Notes: generated by a model not told the origin, from the letters alone. A stretch of 64,000 bases of DNA from Mammaliicoccus sp. Dog046 (GCF_034039665.1 NZ_CP120131.1:1908446-1972445), one strand, 5' to 3'; shown: positions 31,589 to 41,330, counted from the stretch's first letter. Numbers and translations: made by a program.

Positions 31589-31603
31589 AGAAAGCCCTTA
31601 CAT
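31589..31603 (-). promoter_or_regulatory. Possible CcpA cre site upstream of rocA
   Basis: The minus strand reads ATGTAAGGGCTTTCT, one mismatch from WTGNAANCGNWNNCW, at the central CG. CcpA control of proline and arginine catabolism is established in staphylococci. This particular site is an inference. Confidence 0.4.
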
Positions 31604-31702
31604 AACTATAATGACACACTTCTATTGTGAACTTCAAGATATTTTTTTACAATTTTTAGGCTGATTTTAAAGTTGCAATTTATGTGTAAATAAATATACA
31701 AA

Positions 31703-31732
31703 AAGACGATTAAATCTTCATTTAATCGTCTT
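31703..31732 (-). terminator. cvfD terminator
   Basis: A perfect 13-bp stem (AAGACGATTAAAT) with a 4-nt loop that overlaps the cvfD stop codon. The minus strand continues with TTTTT. Confidence 0.88.
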
Positions 31733-32102
31733 CTAAATGCTTATTTGATTGGTTAATCCATTTAGGTAACCTTTCTTCTAAAGGTTGAAACCCATATTTT
31801 TCTGTCTCCCGTATTTCATCTAGCACTGATCGCCTTTCTTTCTTGCGCTCTTGTCTTTTGAAATATTCATTTTCTTTCAGTGATAAGTTGAGTTTACCTT
31901 CTTCTTCTACCTTAATTACTTTCGCTTTAACAATCTGACCTACTGTTAAAAATTGATTAAGGTTATGAACATAATCATTCATCACTTCTGATATATGAAT
32001 GAGACCTTCCACATGATCAGGGGTTTCAACAAAGGCACCATATGGCTGTATGCCAGTCACTTTAACTTTCACAAACTGACCGACTTTATATTGTTTTCTC
32101 AC
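31722..32102 (-). CDS. cvfD: S1-domain RNA-binding protein (CvfD/general stress protein 13 type)
   Basis: A 126-residue protein with one S1 RNA-binding domain (about 5-75: QFVKVKVTGIQPYGAFVETPD...GLIHISE) and a basic, charged C-terminal tail. It resembles B. subtilis YugI (GSP13) and staphylococcal CvfD, which act on ribosome-associated post-transcriptional control. The frame could be extended to 32285, but the extension crosses a terminator. The GTG at 32102, preceded by AAGGGG, is preferred. Confidence 0.87.
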   Translation of the reverse strand: MRKQYKVGQFVKVKVTGIQPYGAFVETPDHVEGLIHISEVMNDYVHNLNQFLTVGQIVKAKVIKVEEEGKLNLSLKENEYFKRQERKKERRSVLDEIRETEKYGFQPLEERLPKWINQSNKHLEDD

Positions 32103-32210
32103 GTTTAGAAAACCCCTTGTACTTATAGTTATTAACTCCTTCATAATAGCATAGTTGATTTTATTTAACCATTTATTTGATATATAATTCTGAAAATAAG
32201 ATACTAAAAA

Positions 32211-32240
32211 AAGCTGAGACATTACATTATGTCCCAGCTT
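32211..32240 (-). terminator. Terminator dyad of the CTGGGACA family
   Basis: A 12-bp stem AAGCTGAGACAT / ATGTCCCAGCTT with one G-T type mismatch and a 6-nt loop. The minus strand continues with seven T residues. It ends transcription of the small TM gene at 32347-32547 and supports the short start of cvfD. Confidence 0.88.
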
Positions 32241-32346
32241 CTTCATATAATAACTACATAATAGCGTAGCTGTCTTTATTCCCATTTGTTTAAAGATTCG
32301 ATATCAATTATTGTTTCAGAAGTTGTTATAACGAATATACGTTTCG

Positions 32347-32547
32347 TTATTTTTCACTTTTTTTCTCCTCTTGCTCTAAATGATCCATCACTTGTTTTTC
32401 AAATGATTTCATTTTCTCTTCGTCTTTTTTGGATTTCTTACGAAACATCACAAAGACAATATAGGCTAAAACCATAAATAGTAATAACGTAGCAACAGCA
32501 GGAATATATTCTAATTTATTATCTGGAAAATAAAGAAATTCCATCAT
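32347..32547 (-). CDS. Small single-TM protein of unknown function
   Basis: A 66-residue protein with one N-terminal TM helix (about 16-36) followed by a Lys/Glu-rich cytoplasmic tail, likely a short coiled coil. The SD GGGAGTGG precedes an ATGATG start, and a terminator follows about 100 bp downstream. I do not recognise the family. The clean SD and terminator make it a credible gene. Confidence 0.65.
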   Translation of the reverse strand: MMEFLYFPDNKLEYIPAVATLLLFMVLAYIVFVMFRKKSKKDEEKMKSFEKQVMDHLEQEEKKSEK

Positions 32548-32630
32548 AATCCGACCACTCCCTTAGCAATTAGATTATAACAAAGTTTGAGTCGAATATA
32601 TTAATCTTTTTATGACAATTGAATGTCGAT

Positions 32631-33224
32631 TTATTTAATAATCTCAACTGTTTCGATAACTACGTCTTCTACAGGTTTGTCATTTGCACCTACTTTAACG
32701 TTTGCGATATCTTCTAATACATCTTCGCCTTCAGTGATGTGACCGAATACTGAATGTTTTTGATCTAACCATGGCGTTCCGCCTTTTTCAGCATAACGAT
32801 CCACGATTTCTTCTGGCCAACCGCCATCTTTAAGTTGTGACAACATGTTTGCTGGTACTTCTTTCATTTGTACGATGAAGAATTGTGAACCGTTTGTATT
32901 TGGTCCCGCATTAGCCATAGATAATGCACCGTATAAATTGAATGCTTGTAATGAGAACTCATCTTCAAATGCACTTCCGTAAATACTTTCTCCACCCATA
33001 CCAGTACCTGTTGGGTCTCCACCTTGAACCATAAAGTCATTTATAACTCTGTGGAAAATGATGCCGTCATAATATTTCTTCTCAGCTAAACCAATAAAGT
33101 TTTCAACTGTTTTTGGTGCTAATTCAGGGAATAATTTAAAAGTCATGTTACCTTTATTTGTTTTAATTTGAACTACTCTTTCGCCTTCATTTATTTCGTT
33201 TGTTAATTGAGGATAGTTTGTCAT
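32631..33224 (-). CDS. Cyclophilin-type peptidyl-prolyl cis-trans isomerase
   Basis: A 197-residue cytoplasmic cyclophilin catalysing proline isomerisation. [22 protein letters not shown] and NGSQFFIVQ carry the catalytic Arg and the Gln/Phe active-site residues. The frame could start at 33242, but the ATG at 33224 is preceded by the SD GGAG and gives the staphylococcal length of 197. It is divergent from kapB. Confidence 0.93.
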   Translation of the reverse strand: MTNYPQLTNEINEGERVVQIKTNKGNMTFKLFPELAPKTVENFIGLAEKKYYDGIIFHRVINDFMVQGGDPTGTGMGGESIYGSAFEDEFSLQAFNLYGALSMANAGPNTNGSQFFIVQMKEVPANMLSQLKDGGWPEEIVDRYAEKGGTPWLDQKHSVFGHITEGEDVLEDIANVKVGANDKPVEDVVIETVEIIK

Positions 33225-33300
33225 TTTATAAGCTCCATTCATGTTAAAATAATTACAATAGTGATATCATAACATAATTTTATTGAAAGGGGATATCAAC

Positions 33301-33678
33301 ATGGTATATCAATTTCCTCATAAAACAGGACAGTACATTGTAGAAATAATAGAAGAAAAAGGTGATCAATTACTTGTTAAAGTGCTTGCTGTGCTTAAAC
33401 ACCCTAGACAAGGCGATTTACACAATCCAAATGAAGTAGAAAATGTATTCTTTCATGAAAGAAAAGCGTTAAGTCAATTTGAAAAGAGATATACAACGGC
33501 GCAATTTTTAAAAGCATATCAATCAGAAGTTCCAAATTATATAGACTCTCTTAAACAATCACTTTATGAACTTGAAGAAAAAATGAAACAAAGAAATAAT
33601 GCTTATAGTCTTCAAGCTTTAAAATGTATTGAACAATTAAAGGTTGATTATGAGCAACAATATAAAACAAATTTTTAA
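33301..33678 (+). CDS. kapB: Kinase-associated protein B (KapB) family protein
   Basis: A 125-residue protein of the KapB family, named from a B. subtilis factor affecting sporulation kinase KinB; its staphylococcal role is unknown. An N-terminal beta-barrel-like part (VYQFPHKTGQYIVEIIEE) is followed by a helical C-terminus. The ATG at 33301 follows AAAGGGGATATC; an in-frame start at 33283 is unlikely. It is single and divergent from the cyclophilin gene. Confidence 0.82.
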   Translation: MVYQFPHKTGQYIVEIIEEKGDQLLVKVLAVLKHPRQGDLHNPNEVENVFFHERKALSQFEKRYTTAQFLKAYQSEVPNYIDSLKQSLYELEEKMKQRNNAYSLQALKCIEQLKVDYEQQYKTNF

Positions 33679-33766
33679 TTTATACAAAAAAATTTCAATA
33701 ACTTTTTGCCGTGTTTCTTCATATTTAAAAATAACCTAAAAATTCAGAATTATCTTCGTGATAGTG

Positions 33767-33796
33767 TTTTCAAGCCTATAAGAAATTGTGTATAAT
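33767..33796 (+). promoter_or_regulatory. Probable mnh operon promoter
   Basis: A perfect -10 TATAAT at 33791-33796 with a weak -35 TTTTCA at 33767-33772 (18-bp spacer), 35 bp upstream of mnhA. Confidence 0.55.
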
Positions 33797-33830
33797 ATAG
33801 ATTAGGTAAATTTTGGAGGGAGGTTATTAA

Positions 33831-36245
33831 ATGACTTTAATGCATATTATGATTTTGTTGCCTTTAATTTTTGCAATCATCATTCCAGTTTTATATCGAT
33901 TCTATAATGGCATACATTTAGGCTGGTTTGTATTACCGATTCCAGTCATTATATTTAGCTATTTTATGTCATACATAAATGTTCCAGATTCAGATAAACC
34001 ATTTATCGTTACTTGGGACTTCATGCCAAGACTTGGAATGAACTTCTCAATTCATTTAGACGGTTTAAGCATTTTATTCGCATCATTGATTACTGGAATT
34101 GGTGCACTTGTCGTACTTTATTCCATTTCATACTTAAGTAAACAAGAAGCATTGGGAAATTTTTATTGTTACTTATTAATGTTCATGGGTGCGATGTTAG
34201 GTGTCGTATTATCAGATAACCTATTGATGCTTTATTTATTTTGGGAATTGACATCTATTTCAAGTTTCTTACTTATCGCATATTGGCGTGAAAAAGAAGC
34301 ATCAATCTATGGCGCGCAAAAATCTTTAATCATCACCGTATTTGGTGGATTGATGTTGCTTGGTGGCTTTATTTGTTTATCGTTAGCCGGGAATTCGTGG
34401 AGCATTACATCTTTAATACAAAATGCTGACACAATTCAATCATCACCATTCTTTATCTTTGCGATGGTACTCGTCTTAATTGGTGCAATGACTAAATCTG
34501 CTCAGTTTCCATTCCACATATGGTTACCTGACGCGATGGAAGCCCCAACTCCAGTCAGCGCATATCTACACTCTGCAACGATGGTTAAAGCTGGTATTTA
34601 TTTAGTCGCACGTACAACGCCTATATTCGCAGTAAGTGCTGGATTTATATGGACTGTCACTGCAATAGGATTAATCACATTAATCTGGGCATCATTTAAT
34701 GCTGTGAAACAACAAGATTTAAAGGGTATTCTTGCATTTTCAACAGTGTCTCAGCTCGGTATGATAATGTCCATGCTTGGAATTGGTGCAGTAAGTTACC
34801 ACTACTCAGGTGAGGAAAGTCAATTATTTTTAGCGAGCATCATTGCAGCTGTGTTCCATCTAATAAACCATGCTACCTTTAAAGGTGCATTATTTATGGT
34901 TACAGGAACAATTGATCATGAAGTTGGTACGAGAGATATTAAAAAATTAGGTGGATTAATGACCATCATGCCTATTTCTTGCACATTTACAATCATTACT
35001 GCATTAAGTATGGCTGGCGTTCCACCATTCAATGGTTTCTTATCTAAAGAGTTATTCTTAACTGCAATGTTTGATGCACATCATGCAGATATCTTTAGTT
35101 TAGCAACGTTAGGATATTTATTACCAATCGTTGCACTTATTGGTAGTATTTTTACGTTTGTATATTCATTCAAGTATGTTCACGAAGTGTTCTTCGGTAA
35201 ATATAAACCAGATGCATTACCTAAGAAAGCACATGAAGCACCATTTATGATGCTATTGCCAACAGGTATTTTAACAGCATTAGTTATTATCTTCGGACTA
35301 TTCCCGAACATACTTAGTCATACGATTATCGCTCCAGCAGTAAGAGCAATTGCACCATTCGCAAGTGAACCTGAAGTACATATTTCATACTGGCATGGCA
35401 TCACACCTGCGTTAATTGGAACGATCATCGTATTTGTTGTAGGTTTCTTATTATTCAAATCAGTAGATAAATGGAATAAAATTTATCAATTCCATCCTGA
35501 ACATTTAACGTTTAATTACTATTATGATAGAGGTATTGATTTAAGCTCATATCTATCAAATAAAATTACTCAAAGCTATATGACAGGATTCATCAGAACT
35601 TATCTTATTTATATTTTTGCATTTTTCATTATTATGACAGCACTGACGCTATTTACGCATCCTGTTCAGATTGCTTTTGATAATATTAGTGAAATTAGAC
35701 CATATGAAGTGATATTAATGGGATTAATACTGGTAAGTACATTCTGTATTGTACTTTCTAAATCACGTCTTTTCAGTATTATCATGTTAGCTGCTGTAGG
35801 TTATTCAGTTGCACTATTCTTTGTATTCTTTGGCGCACCTGACTTAGCATTAACACAATTATCGATTGAAACAATTTCAACTGCCCTATTCTTATTATGT
35901 TTCTATCATTTACCAAAAATGAATCGACATGATGAAAATCGTAAGTTCAAAATTGGTAATTTCTTAATATCAATATGTGTTGGTATTGCAGTAATTGCAA
36001 TCGGATTAATTGCATATGGTAATAGACATTTTGATTCTATTTCTAAATATTACATTGATAATGTATATGACTTAGCAGCCGGTAAAAATATGGTCAACGT
36101 TATACTTGTTGACTTCCGTGGATTTGATACATTGTTTGAGTCTGCAGTATTAGGTATCGCCGGTCTAGGCATATATACACTTATCAAATTACGTGATAAA
36201 GATAAAAATAAAGATGGAGGTGAAGAACATGAAGAAACAATCTAA
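33831..36245 (+). CDS. mnhA1: Mrp-type Na+/H+ antiporter subunit A
   Basis: An 804-residue, roughly 20-TM subunit related to respiratory complex I NuoL, with an MrpD-like C-terminal extension (about 620-790, GAPDLALTQLSIETISTALFL). The proton-channel motif around KSAQFPFHIWLPDAMEAPTPVSA is clear. With MnhB-G it forms a heteromeric antiporter that exports Na+ using the proton gradient. The SD is GGAGGGAGG. The gene overlaps mnhB by 17 bp. The complete seven-gene order matches staphylococcal Mnh1. Confidence 0.96.
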   Translation: MTLMHIMILLPLIFAIIIPVLYRFYNGIHLGWFVLPIPVIIFSYFMSYINVPDSDKPFIVTWDFMPRLGMNFSIHLDGLSILFASLITGIGALVVLYSISYLSKQEALGNFYCYLLMFMGAMLGVVLSDNLLMLYLFWELTSISSFLLIAYWREKEASIYGAQKSLIITVFGGLMLLGGFICLSLAGNSWSITSLIQNADTIQSSPFFIFAMVLVLIGAMTKSAQFPFHIWLPDAMEAPTPVSAYLHSATMVKAGIYLVARTTPIFAVSAGFIWTVTAIGLITLIWASFNAVKQQDLKGILAFSTVSQLGMIMSMLGIGAVSYHYSGEESQLFLASIIAAVFHLINHATFKGALFMVTGTIDHEVGTRDIKKLGGLMTIMPISCTFTIITALSMAGVPPFNGFLSKELFLTAMFDAHHADIFSLATLGYLLPIVALIGSIFTFVYSFKYVHEVFFGKYKPDALPKKAHEAPFMMLLPTGILTALVIIFGLFPNILSHTIIAPAVRAIAPFASEPEVHISYWHGITPALIGTIIVFVVGFLLFKSVDKWNKIYQFHPEHLTFNYYYDRGIDLSSYLSNKITQSYMTGFIRTYLIYIFAFFIIMTALTLFTHPVQIAFDNISEIRPYEVILMGLILVSTFCIVLSKSRLFSIIMLAAVGYSVALFFVFFGAPDLALTQLSIETISTALFLLCFYHLPKMNRHDENRKFKIGNFLISICVGIAVIAIGLIAYGNRHFDSISKYYIDNVYDLAAGKNMVNVILVDFRGFDTLFESAVLGIAGLGIYTLIKLRDKDKNKDGGEEHEETI

Positions 36246-36657
36246 TGATGTATTCTTTCAGTTCAATGCCGTCATCATCTGTTTAATCATAATGATGTAT
36301 GCAGTATCTATTTTCTTTGGTGGTCACTATACGCCTGGTGGTGGATTCGTAGGGGGATTACTATTCTCTTCTGCTGTCATCATTATCGGTATCGCATTTG
36401 ATACAAAGACATTAAAGAAGATGTTTCCATTTGACTTTAAATTAGTAACAGCGACAGGATTATTTTTCTGTGTTCTTACGCCAATTTTAAGTTGGACATA
36501 CAATAAAACATTTTTTACCCATAAATTTGGTGAATTTCATTTACCAATCTTTGGTGAAATACATTGGCATACAGCCATGTTGTTTGATTTAGGTGTATTA
36601 CTAGCTGTTGTGGGCACATCCATAACGATCATATTAGCGATTGGAGAGAATGAATAA
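36229..36657 (+). CDS. mnhB1: Mrp-type Na+/H+ antiporter subunit B
   Basis: A 142-residue subunit with four TM helices and the MrpB signature [14 protein letters not shown]. The frame opens earlier, at 36193, but the ATG at 36229 is preceded by GGAGGTGAAGA inside the end of mnhA and gives the standard start MKKQSNDV. It is translationally coupled to mnhA and mnhC (one-base overlap). Confidence 0.95.
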   Translation: MKKQSNDVFFQFNAVIICLIIMMYAVSIFFGGHYTPGGGFVGGLLFSSAVIIIGIAFDTKTLKKMFPFDFKLVTATGLFFCVLTPILSWTYNKTFFTHKFGEFHLPIFGEIHWHTAMLFDLGVLLAVVGTSITIILAIGENE

Positions 36658-36998
36658 TGGAGATATTAATGATTTTCGTTTCAGGTATTATTATATCCGT
36701 ATCAGTATACCTAGTTCTCTCTAAAAGTTTAATTAGGATTATTATTGGTACGACGTTGTTATCACATGGGGTCCACCTCATGTTACTTACAATGGGAGGT
36801 CTAAAAAAAGGCGCCCTTCCAATTGAGGAAAAAGGAATAAAAAATTATGTCGATCCTTTACCACAAGCCTTAATCTTAACGGCAATTGTAATCGCATTTG
36901 CTGTTACTGCATTTTTCTTAGTATTAGCTTTTAGAAGTTATAAAGAGCTAGGTACAGATAATTTAGAAGAAATGAAGGAGGTACCGAAAGATGAATAA
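36657..36998 (+). CDS. mnhC1: Mrp-type Na+/H+ antiporter subunit C
   Basis: A 113-residue subunit with three TM helices, homologous to Nuo[24 protein letters not shown] and [20 protein letters not shown] are typical. It begins at the stop codon of mnhB and overlaps mnhD by 8 bp. Confidence 0.95.
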   Translation: MEILMIFVSGIIISVSVYLVLSKSLIRIIIGTTLLSHGVHLMLLTMGGLKKGALPIEEKGIKNYVDPLPQALILTAIVIAFAVTAFFLVLAFRSYKELGTDNLEEMKEVPKDE

Positions 36999-38481
36999 TT
37001 TGATTATTGTACCTCTTGTCATTACATTTTTAACAGCAGTTGCCTTAATCTTTGTAGGACAACGACCTTATGTTAAACGTAAAGTTGTATTAACGGGATT
37101 TTCATTAGCCTTTTTAGTGAGTTTATACAATATATATATGGTCAATATGTATGGCACTCAAACGCTTAACCTAGGTAGTTGGCCAGTACCATACAGTATT
37201 GTTATTTATGTAGATATGTTAAGTGCACTATTAGTAAGTGTAAGTTTATTTATCACATTAATTGTATTGCTTTATTCTCATCAGTCTATAGGTATTCACC
37301 GTGAAAGTTATTTCTACTACTTTGGTGTTACGATGATGGTAACTGGTGTAAACGGTGCATTTATGACTGGTGATTTATTTAACTTATTTGTATTTTTCGA
37401 AGTGTTTCTTATGTCTTCTTATTTATTACTCGTTATCGGAGGTACTAAAATACAATTACAAGAAAGTATTAAATATATTCTTGTTAATGTACTTACATCA
37501 GCATTCTTCGTGTTAGGTGTTGGTATGTTGTATTCCATAACTGGTACATTAAATATGGGTGATTTACATGTGAAATTCGCGGAGTTATCAAAGACGGATT
37601 TAAATATCGTTGTCATTACATTTATTATGTTCCTATTTGTATTTGCTACTAAAGCAGGTATGTTCCCACTTTACTTCTGGTTACCTGGTGCTTACTATGC
37701 ACCACCAATACCAATTATCGCACTATTCGGTGCGCTATTAACTAAAGTTGGTGCATATGCTATTATGCGTACATTTAGTTTATTCTACTCAGTAAACAGT
37801 GAATTTATTACACAAACATTAGTTGTACTATCGATACTAACCATCATCATGGGTTGTATTGGCGCCATCGCTTATTACGACATTAAGAAAATAATCATTT
37901 ATAACATTATGATTGCGATAGGTGTCATCTTAATTGGTGCAGCAATGATGGATAAAAACGGTATGATCGGAAGTATTTATTATTTATTACACGACATGAT
38001 CATTAAAGCAGCGCTGTTCTTGTTAATTGGTGTCATTATTAAAATTACCGGTTCACCAGATTTAAGGAAGTACAGTGGTCTAATCAATCACTACCCTGTC
38101 CTTGGCTGGATTTATTTCATAGCTGCATTATCGTTAGCAGGTATTCCACCATTAAGTGGTTTTTATGGTAAATATATTATCGTGATGTCTACATTTGAAA
38201 ATGGTTACTACATTAGTGGCGTTATCGTTTTATTATCAAGCTTATTCGTTTTATATTCAGTAATGCGTATTTTCTTAATGGCATTTTGGGGAGAAGAACG
38301 AGGTTATACATTTAATCCGGATTTAAAAATAAAAAAATTAATGATTGCATCCGTTACAATTACGATTATTGCTATCTTATTCGGTCTAGGTGCAGATTAT
38401 TTATATCCATTTATAGAAAAAGCAGCATTACCTTTCTATAATCCTGAAACTTATGTTAATGCGTTAGGAGGGGATTATTAA
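36991..38481 (+). CDS. mnhD1: Mrp-type Na+/H+ antiporter subunit D
   Basis: A 496-residue, about 14-TM proton-channel subunit related to NuoM/N. The conserved Glu in [15 protein letters not shown] and Lys in [22 protein letters not shown] mark the proton path. [13 protein letters not shown] is the C-terminal half-channel segment. The SD AAGGAGGT lies in mnhC, and the gene overlaps mnhE by one base. Confidence 0.96.
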   Translation: MNNLIIVPLVITFLTAVALIFVGQRPYVKRKVVLTGFSLAFLVSLYNIYMVNMYGTQTLNLGSWPVPYSIVIYVDMLSALLVSVSLFITLIVLLYSHQSIGIHRESYFYYFGVTMMVTGVNGAFMTGDLFNLFVFFEVFLMSSYLLLVIGGTKIQLQESIKYILVNVLTSAFFVLGVGMLYSITGTLNMGDLHVKFAELSKTDLNIVVITFIMFLFVFATKAGMFPLYFWLPGAYYAPPIPIIALFGALLTKVGAYAIMRTFSLFYSVNSEFITQTLVVLSILTIIMGCIGAIAYYDIKKIIIYNIMIAIGVILIGAAMMDKNGMIGSIYYLLHDMIIKAALFLLIGVIIKITGSPDLRKYSGLINHYPVLGWIYFIAALSLAGIPPLSGFYGKYIIVMSTFENGYYISGVIVLLSSLFVLYSVMRIFLMAFWGEERGYTFNPDLKIKKLMIASVTITIIAILFGLGADYLYPFIEKAALPFYNPETYVNALGGDY

Positions 38482-38963
38482 TGGCAGTACAAGTACTTAT
38501 CAACGTATTATTAGCCGTGTTATGGATGATGCTTTCCGATACGTATACATTCGGTGCATTTATATTTGGATACTTATTCGGCATACTGTTTGTATTAGTC
38601 GCTTTACCATTACTACCTGGAAATCATTTATATTTACGTCCAGTATGGAAGTCAATCAAACTCGCTATTCTATTTATGAAAGAGCTTATTTTAGCTAATA
38701 TTGATGTCATTAAAATCGTACTTCAAAAAGAAATTAAAAATAAGCCCGCTTTCTTTGCTTATCCAACCGAATTAAAGAAACCTTGGGAGATTACGTTATT
38801 ATCACAGTTGATTACTTTAACACCAGGTACGATTGTTGTCGCTATTTCAGATGATCAAAAAACACTTTATATTCATTCTATTGATTTTTCAGATATCGAT
38901 TCTGAAGTATCTGCAATCAAAGATTCATTTGAAAAAGCAATCAAGGAGGTGAGCATACGATGA
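38481..38963 (+). CDS. mnhE1: Mrp-type Na+/H+ antiporter subunit E
   Basis: A 160-residue subunit with N-terminal TM helices and a soluble C-terminal domain. The MrpE signature [20 protein letters not shown] and [10 protein letters not shown] are visible. Its ATG overlaps the mnhD stop, and its end overlaps the mnhF start by four bases. Confidence 0.95.
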   Translation: MAVQVLINVLLAVLWMMLSDTYTFGAFIFGYLFGILFVLVALPLLPGNHLYLRPVWKSIKLAILFMKELILANIDVIKIVLQKEIKNKPAFFAYPTELKKPWEITLLSQLITLTPGTIVVAISDDQKTLYIHSIDFSDIDSEVSAIKDSFEKAIKEVSIR

Positions 38964-39250
38964 CAAATTTATTCGTTATAATTGCGATTATCATCGTTGC
39001 ACTCTCTATGATAGGCATACTCATACGTGTTATTATCGGCCCTACTTTGGCTGATAGAATTATTGCACTAGATGCTTTAGGTATTACATTAATGGCTATG
39101 ATTGCACTGTTCTCAGTATTAACACATACTAGATATCTGTTCGTCATACTACTATTAATAGGTATATTAGCATTTCTAGGGACAGCAGCATTTGCGAAAT
39201 TTATGGACAAAGGAGAGATTATTGAAAATGATAGAAACGATTCTTATTAG
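38960..39250 (+). CDS. mnhF1: Mrp-type Na+/H+ antiporter subunit F
   Basis: A 96-residue, three-TM subunit with the MrpF motif [19 protein letters not shown]. It overlaps mnhE by four bases (ATGA type) and mnhG by 23 bp, so it is fully embedded in the operon. Confidence 0.95.
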   Translation: MTNLFVIIAIIIVALSMIGILIRVIIGPTLADRIIALDALGITLMAMIALFSVLTHTRYLFVILLLIGILAFLGTAAFAKFMDKGEIIENDRNDSY

Positions 39251-39569
39251 TATCTCAATCATCATGATGGTCATTGGCGCACTCTTTAGTCTATTCGCTG
39301 CTTTAGGTATATTACGTTTACCAGATGTATTTTCTAGAGCACATGCTTCAGGAAAAGCTTCAACATTAGGCGTAATGCTCATCCTTACAGGTGTCTTAAT
39401 TTACTTTATCGGTAAAGATGGACATTTCAATGTCCAACTATTACTTGGTATTATATTCATATTTATAACTGGCCCATTAGCAGGTCATCTTGTTTCTCGA
39501 AGTGCATATTACATGGGCGTTAAACCTAGTGAACGTACAATTAGAGATGATTTAAAAGACGCCAAATAA
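39228..39569 (+). CDS. mnhG1: Mrp-type Na+/H+ antiporter subunit G
   Basis: A 113-residue, three-TM subunit with the MrpG signature [23 protein letters not shown]. The ATG at 39228 follows AGGAGAGATT; an in-frame upstream opening at 39192 lies deeper in mnhF and lacks an SD. It is the last gene of the operon, followed by a terminator and the 41-bp repeat array. Confidence 0.94.
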   Translation: MIETILISISIIMMVIGALFSLFAALGILRLPDVFSRAHASGKASTLGVMLILTGVLIYFIGKDGHFNVQLLLGIIFIFITGPLAGHLVSRSAYYMGVKPSERTIRDDLKDAK

Positions 39570-39577
39570 ATAAAAAG

Positions 39578-39607
39578 AACCTCAATCGTTGTTATACGAT
39601 TGAGGTT
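39578..39607 (+). terminator. mnh operon terminator
   Basis: A perfect 12-bp stem AACCTCAATCGT with a 6-nt loop followed by TTTTT. A near-identical stem in opposite functional orientation ends the SDR gene on the far side of the repeat array. Confidence 0.92.
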
Positions 39608-39672
39608 TTTTTATTGTACAGATTTATCCCGCTAACGAGATTGTTTTCACTTTCTATCTCGTTAGCCATGCT

Positions 39673-40061
39673 CAATGTTGCTTGTCGACCTCCACTTGCA
39701 ATGTTCAAGCGCTCAATGTTGCTTGTCGATCCTCACTTGCAATGTTCAGCGCTCCAATGTTGCATGTCGACCTCCACTTGCAATGTTCAAGCGCTCAATG
39801 TTGCTTGTCAGCCTCCACTTGCAATGTTCACCGCCTCAATGTTGCTTGTCGACCCTCACTTGCAATGTTCAGCGCTTCAATGTTGCATGTCGACCTCCAC
39901 TTGCAATGTTCAACGCTCCAATGTTGCTTGTCGACCCTCACTTGCAATGTTCAGCGCTCCAATGTTGCTTGTCGACCCTCACTTGCAATGTTCAGCGCTC
40001 CAATGTTGCTTGTCGACCTTCACTTGCAATGTTCAGCGCCTCAATGTTGCTTGTCGACCTC
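39673..40061. repeat. 41-bp tandem repeat array (9 full units plus a partial)
   Basis: CAATGTTG(C) recurs at 39673, 39714, 39755, 39796, 39837, 39878, 39919, 39960, 40001 and 40042, exactly every 41 bp without indels. Each unit also contains CACTTGCAATGTTC, so CAATGTT occurs twice per unit, plus GTCGAC and, in most units, AGCGCT palindromes. All three plus-strand frames are open because 41 is not divisible by three, giving three frame-shifted versions of the same Cys-rich peptide. This is an artefact, not a gene. The array lies between the convergent mnh and SDR terminators. Confidence 0.95.
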
Positions 40062-40114
40062 CTGAGAATATGCCCGCGAAAAGCATGCGCATAAAAATGC
40101 TGACACTCTAAAAA

Positions 40115-40144
40115 AACCTCAATCGTCGTTACACGATTGAGGTT
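40115..40144 (-). terminator. SDR gene terminator
   Basis: A perfect 12-bp stem AACCTCAATCGT / ACGATTGAGGTT, identical in its arms to the mnh terminator. On the minus strand it is followed by TTTTTT. It marks the right end of the repeat-array region. Confidence 0.92.
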
Positions 40145-40153
40145 CTTTATTCT

Positions 40154-41035
40154 TTAATTAATTGGTGCGCCACCTGTAGCACCATATACTTGTCCTGTTA
40201 TAAAGCTCGCATTATCTGAAGCTAATAATACATATATATCTGCTAATTCTACAGGTTGACCAGCTCTTTGTAATGGTTGATTCTTACCGAATTCTGGTAT
40301 TTTATCTTGTGGTTGTCCGCCACATATTTGTAATGGTGTCCAAACTGGACCAGGTGCTACACAATTCACTCTAATTCCTTTTTCTCCTAATTGTGCAGCA
40401 AGACTTTTTGTAATAGAGATATTACAACTCTTCGTCATTGCATAATCAATTAAATGAGAACTTGGTTTAACACCTTGAATAGATGACGTAAAGATAATAC
40501 TGCTACCTGCTTCTAAATAATTTAACGCTTCTTGAACTGCAGTAACGCCAGAAAATACATTTACTTCGAATGTATCTCGTAAGCTTTCTTCTGAAAGATT
40601 TTGGATGTCATATTCATATTGTTGCATCCCTGCATTTAATACAAGAATATCTAGTCCACCTAATGCTTTATGCGCTTCTTTTACCATTGATTTAGGAAAT
40701 GCCTTATCTCTTAAATCACCAGGAATAAGTACACATTTTTGTCCAGCTTCTTCAATGGCACGCTTCACATCTTCAGCATCTTCTTGTTCAGCTACTAAAT
40801 AATTAATTGCAACATCCGCACCTTCTTTAGCATATGCAATTGCTGCTGCTCGTCCGATACCTGAATCTCCACCTGTAATGAGTGCTTTTTTTCCTGTTAG
40901 TTTGTTTGATCCTTGATATGTATCTTCTCCACTATCAGGAATAGGTTTCATTTCTTTCTGTATACCAGGATATTCTTGAGGTTGCTTTTCATATTTTTCA
41001 TTGTAAAATGCAGTTAATGGATTTATATTAGACAT
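40154..41035 (-). CDS. Short-chain dehydrogenase/reductase (YhdF/YghA type)
   Basis: A 293-residue extended SDR with an N-terminal Pro-rich lead (about 1-45), the NAD(P) motif ITGGDSGIGRAAAIAYA, NAGMQQ, catalytic Ser in IIFTSSIQG and Tyr-x3-Lys in DYAMTKS. The C-terminal ASDNASFITGQVYGATGGAPIN is typical. The substrate is unknown; relatives are annotated as glucose or general stress dehydrogenases. The SD is AAGGAGGAATGG. It is monocistronic. Confidence 0.9.
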   Translation of the reverse strand: MSNINPLTAFYNEKYEKQPQEYPGIQKEMKPIPDSGEDTYQGSNKLTGKKALITGGDSGIGRAAAIAYAKEGADVAINYLVAEQEDAEDVKRAIEEAGQKCVLIPGDLRDKAFPKSMVKEAHKALGGLDILVLNAGMQQYEYDIQNLSEESLRDTFEVNVFSGVTAVQEALNYLEAGSSIIFTSSIQGVKPSSHLIDYAMTKSCNISITKSLAAQLGEKGIRVNCVAPGPVWTPLQICGGQPQDKIPEFGKNQPLQRAGQPVELADIYVLLASDNASFITGQVYGATGGAPIN

Positions 41036-41092
41036 CTTCCATTCCTCCTTAAAATATTGATAATTACTTTATACCCTGTTTATACGAAAATA

Positions 41093-41124
41093 AAAGCTGA
41101 GACATTAATTGATGTCTCAGCTTT
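41093..41124 (-). terminator. Terminator dyad upstream of the SDR gene (CTGGGACA-like family)
   Basis: A perfect 13-bp stem AAAGCTGAGACAT with a 6-nt loop; the minus strand continues TTTTATTTT. It would end transcription arriving from the GNAT gene about 200 bp away. Confidence 0.85.
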
Positions 41125-41193
41125 ACATATTCAATAATGAAATTTTTAAATATACATTGAACTCAAAAAAATCATTCTAATGTTGTTTTAAAT

Positions 41194-41293
41194 CTACGAT
41201 TTTGTTCGTGCATGCTTGCCTAGGGTATGGTTCGAGCCTGTAGTCTCTCACGCATACTTTTCCCACAGGCGTCTGCACTTTACAAAATCGTAG
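41194..41293. mobile_element. 100-bp element with 12-bp perfect terminal inverted repeats (MITE-like or structured RNA)
   Basis: CTACGATTTTGT (41194-41205) and ACAAAATCGTAG (41282-41293) are perfect inverted ends. Inside, GTGCA/TGCAC and GCCTGT/ACAGGC extend the pairing, so the whole element can fold into a long branched hairpin. It is noncoding and more GC-rich than its surroundings. No clear target duplication is seen. I recall related sequences between genes of other Firmicutes but cannot name a family. A small RNA or a nonautonomous transposon remnant are both possible. Confidence 0.6.
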
Positions 41294-41330
41294 TAATAGT
41301 ATTAAAAATTATGATTAATGTGGTAGTTGT

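Noticed and set aside
32103-32285. N-terminal extension of the S1-domain protein
   Set aside because: The extension spans a terminator with a seven-T tail, while the GTG at 32102 has its own SD and gives the family-like start.
26644-40061. Possible CRISPR arrays
   Set aside because: Units are contiguous with no unique spacers, periods are 39-52 bp of fully repeated sequence, and no cas genes are present in the window.
39614-40111. Three overlapping plus-strand frames of 127-165 codons with Cys-rich repeats
   Set aside because: A 41-bp period is not divisible by three, so each frame cycles through the same stop-free sequence. Three simultaneous open frames indicate repeat structure, not a gene.
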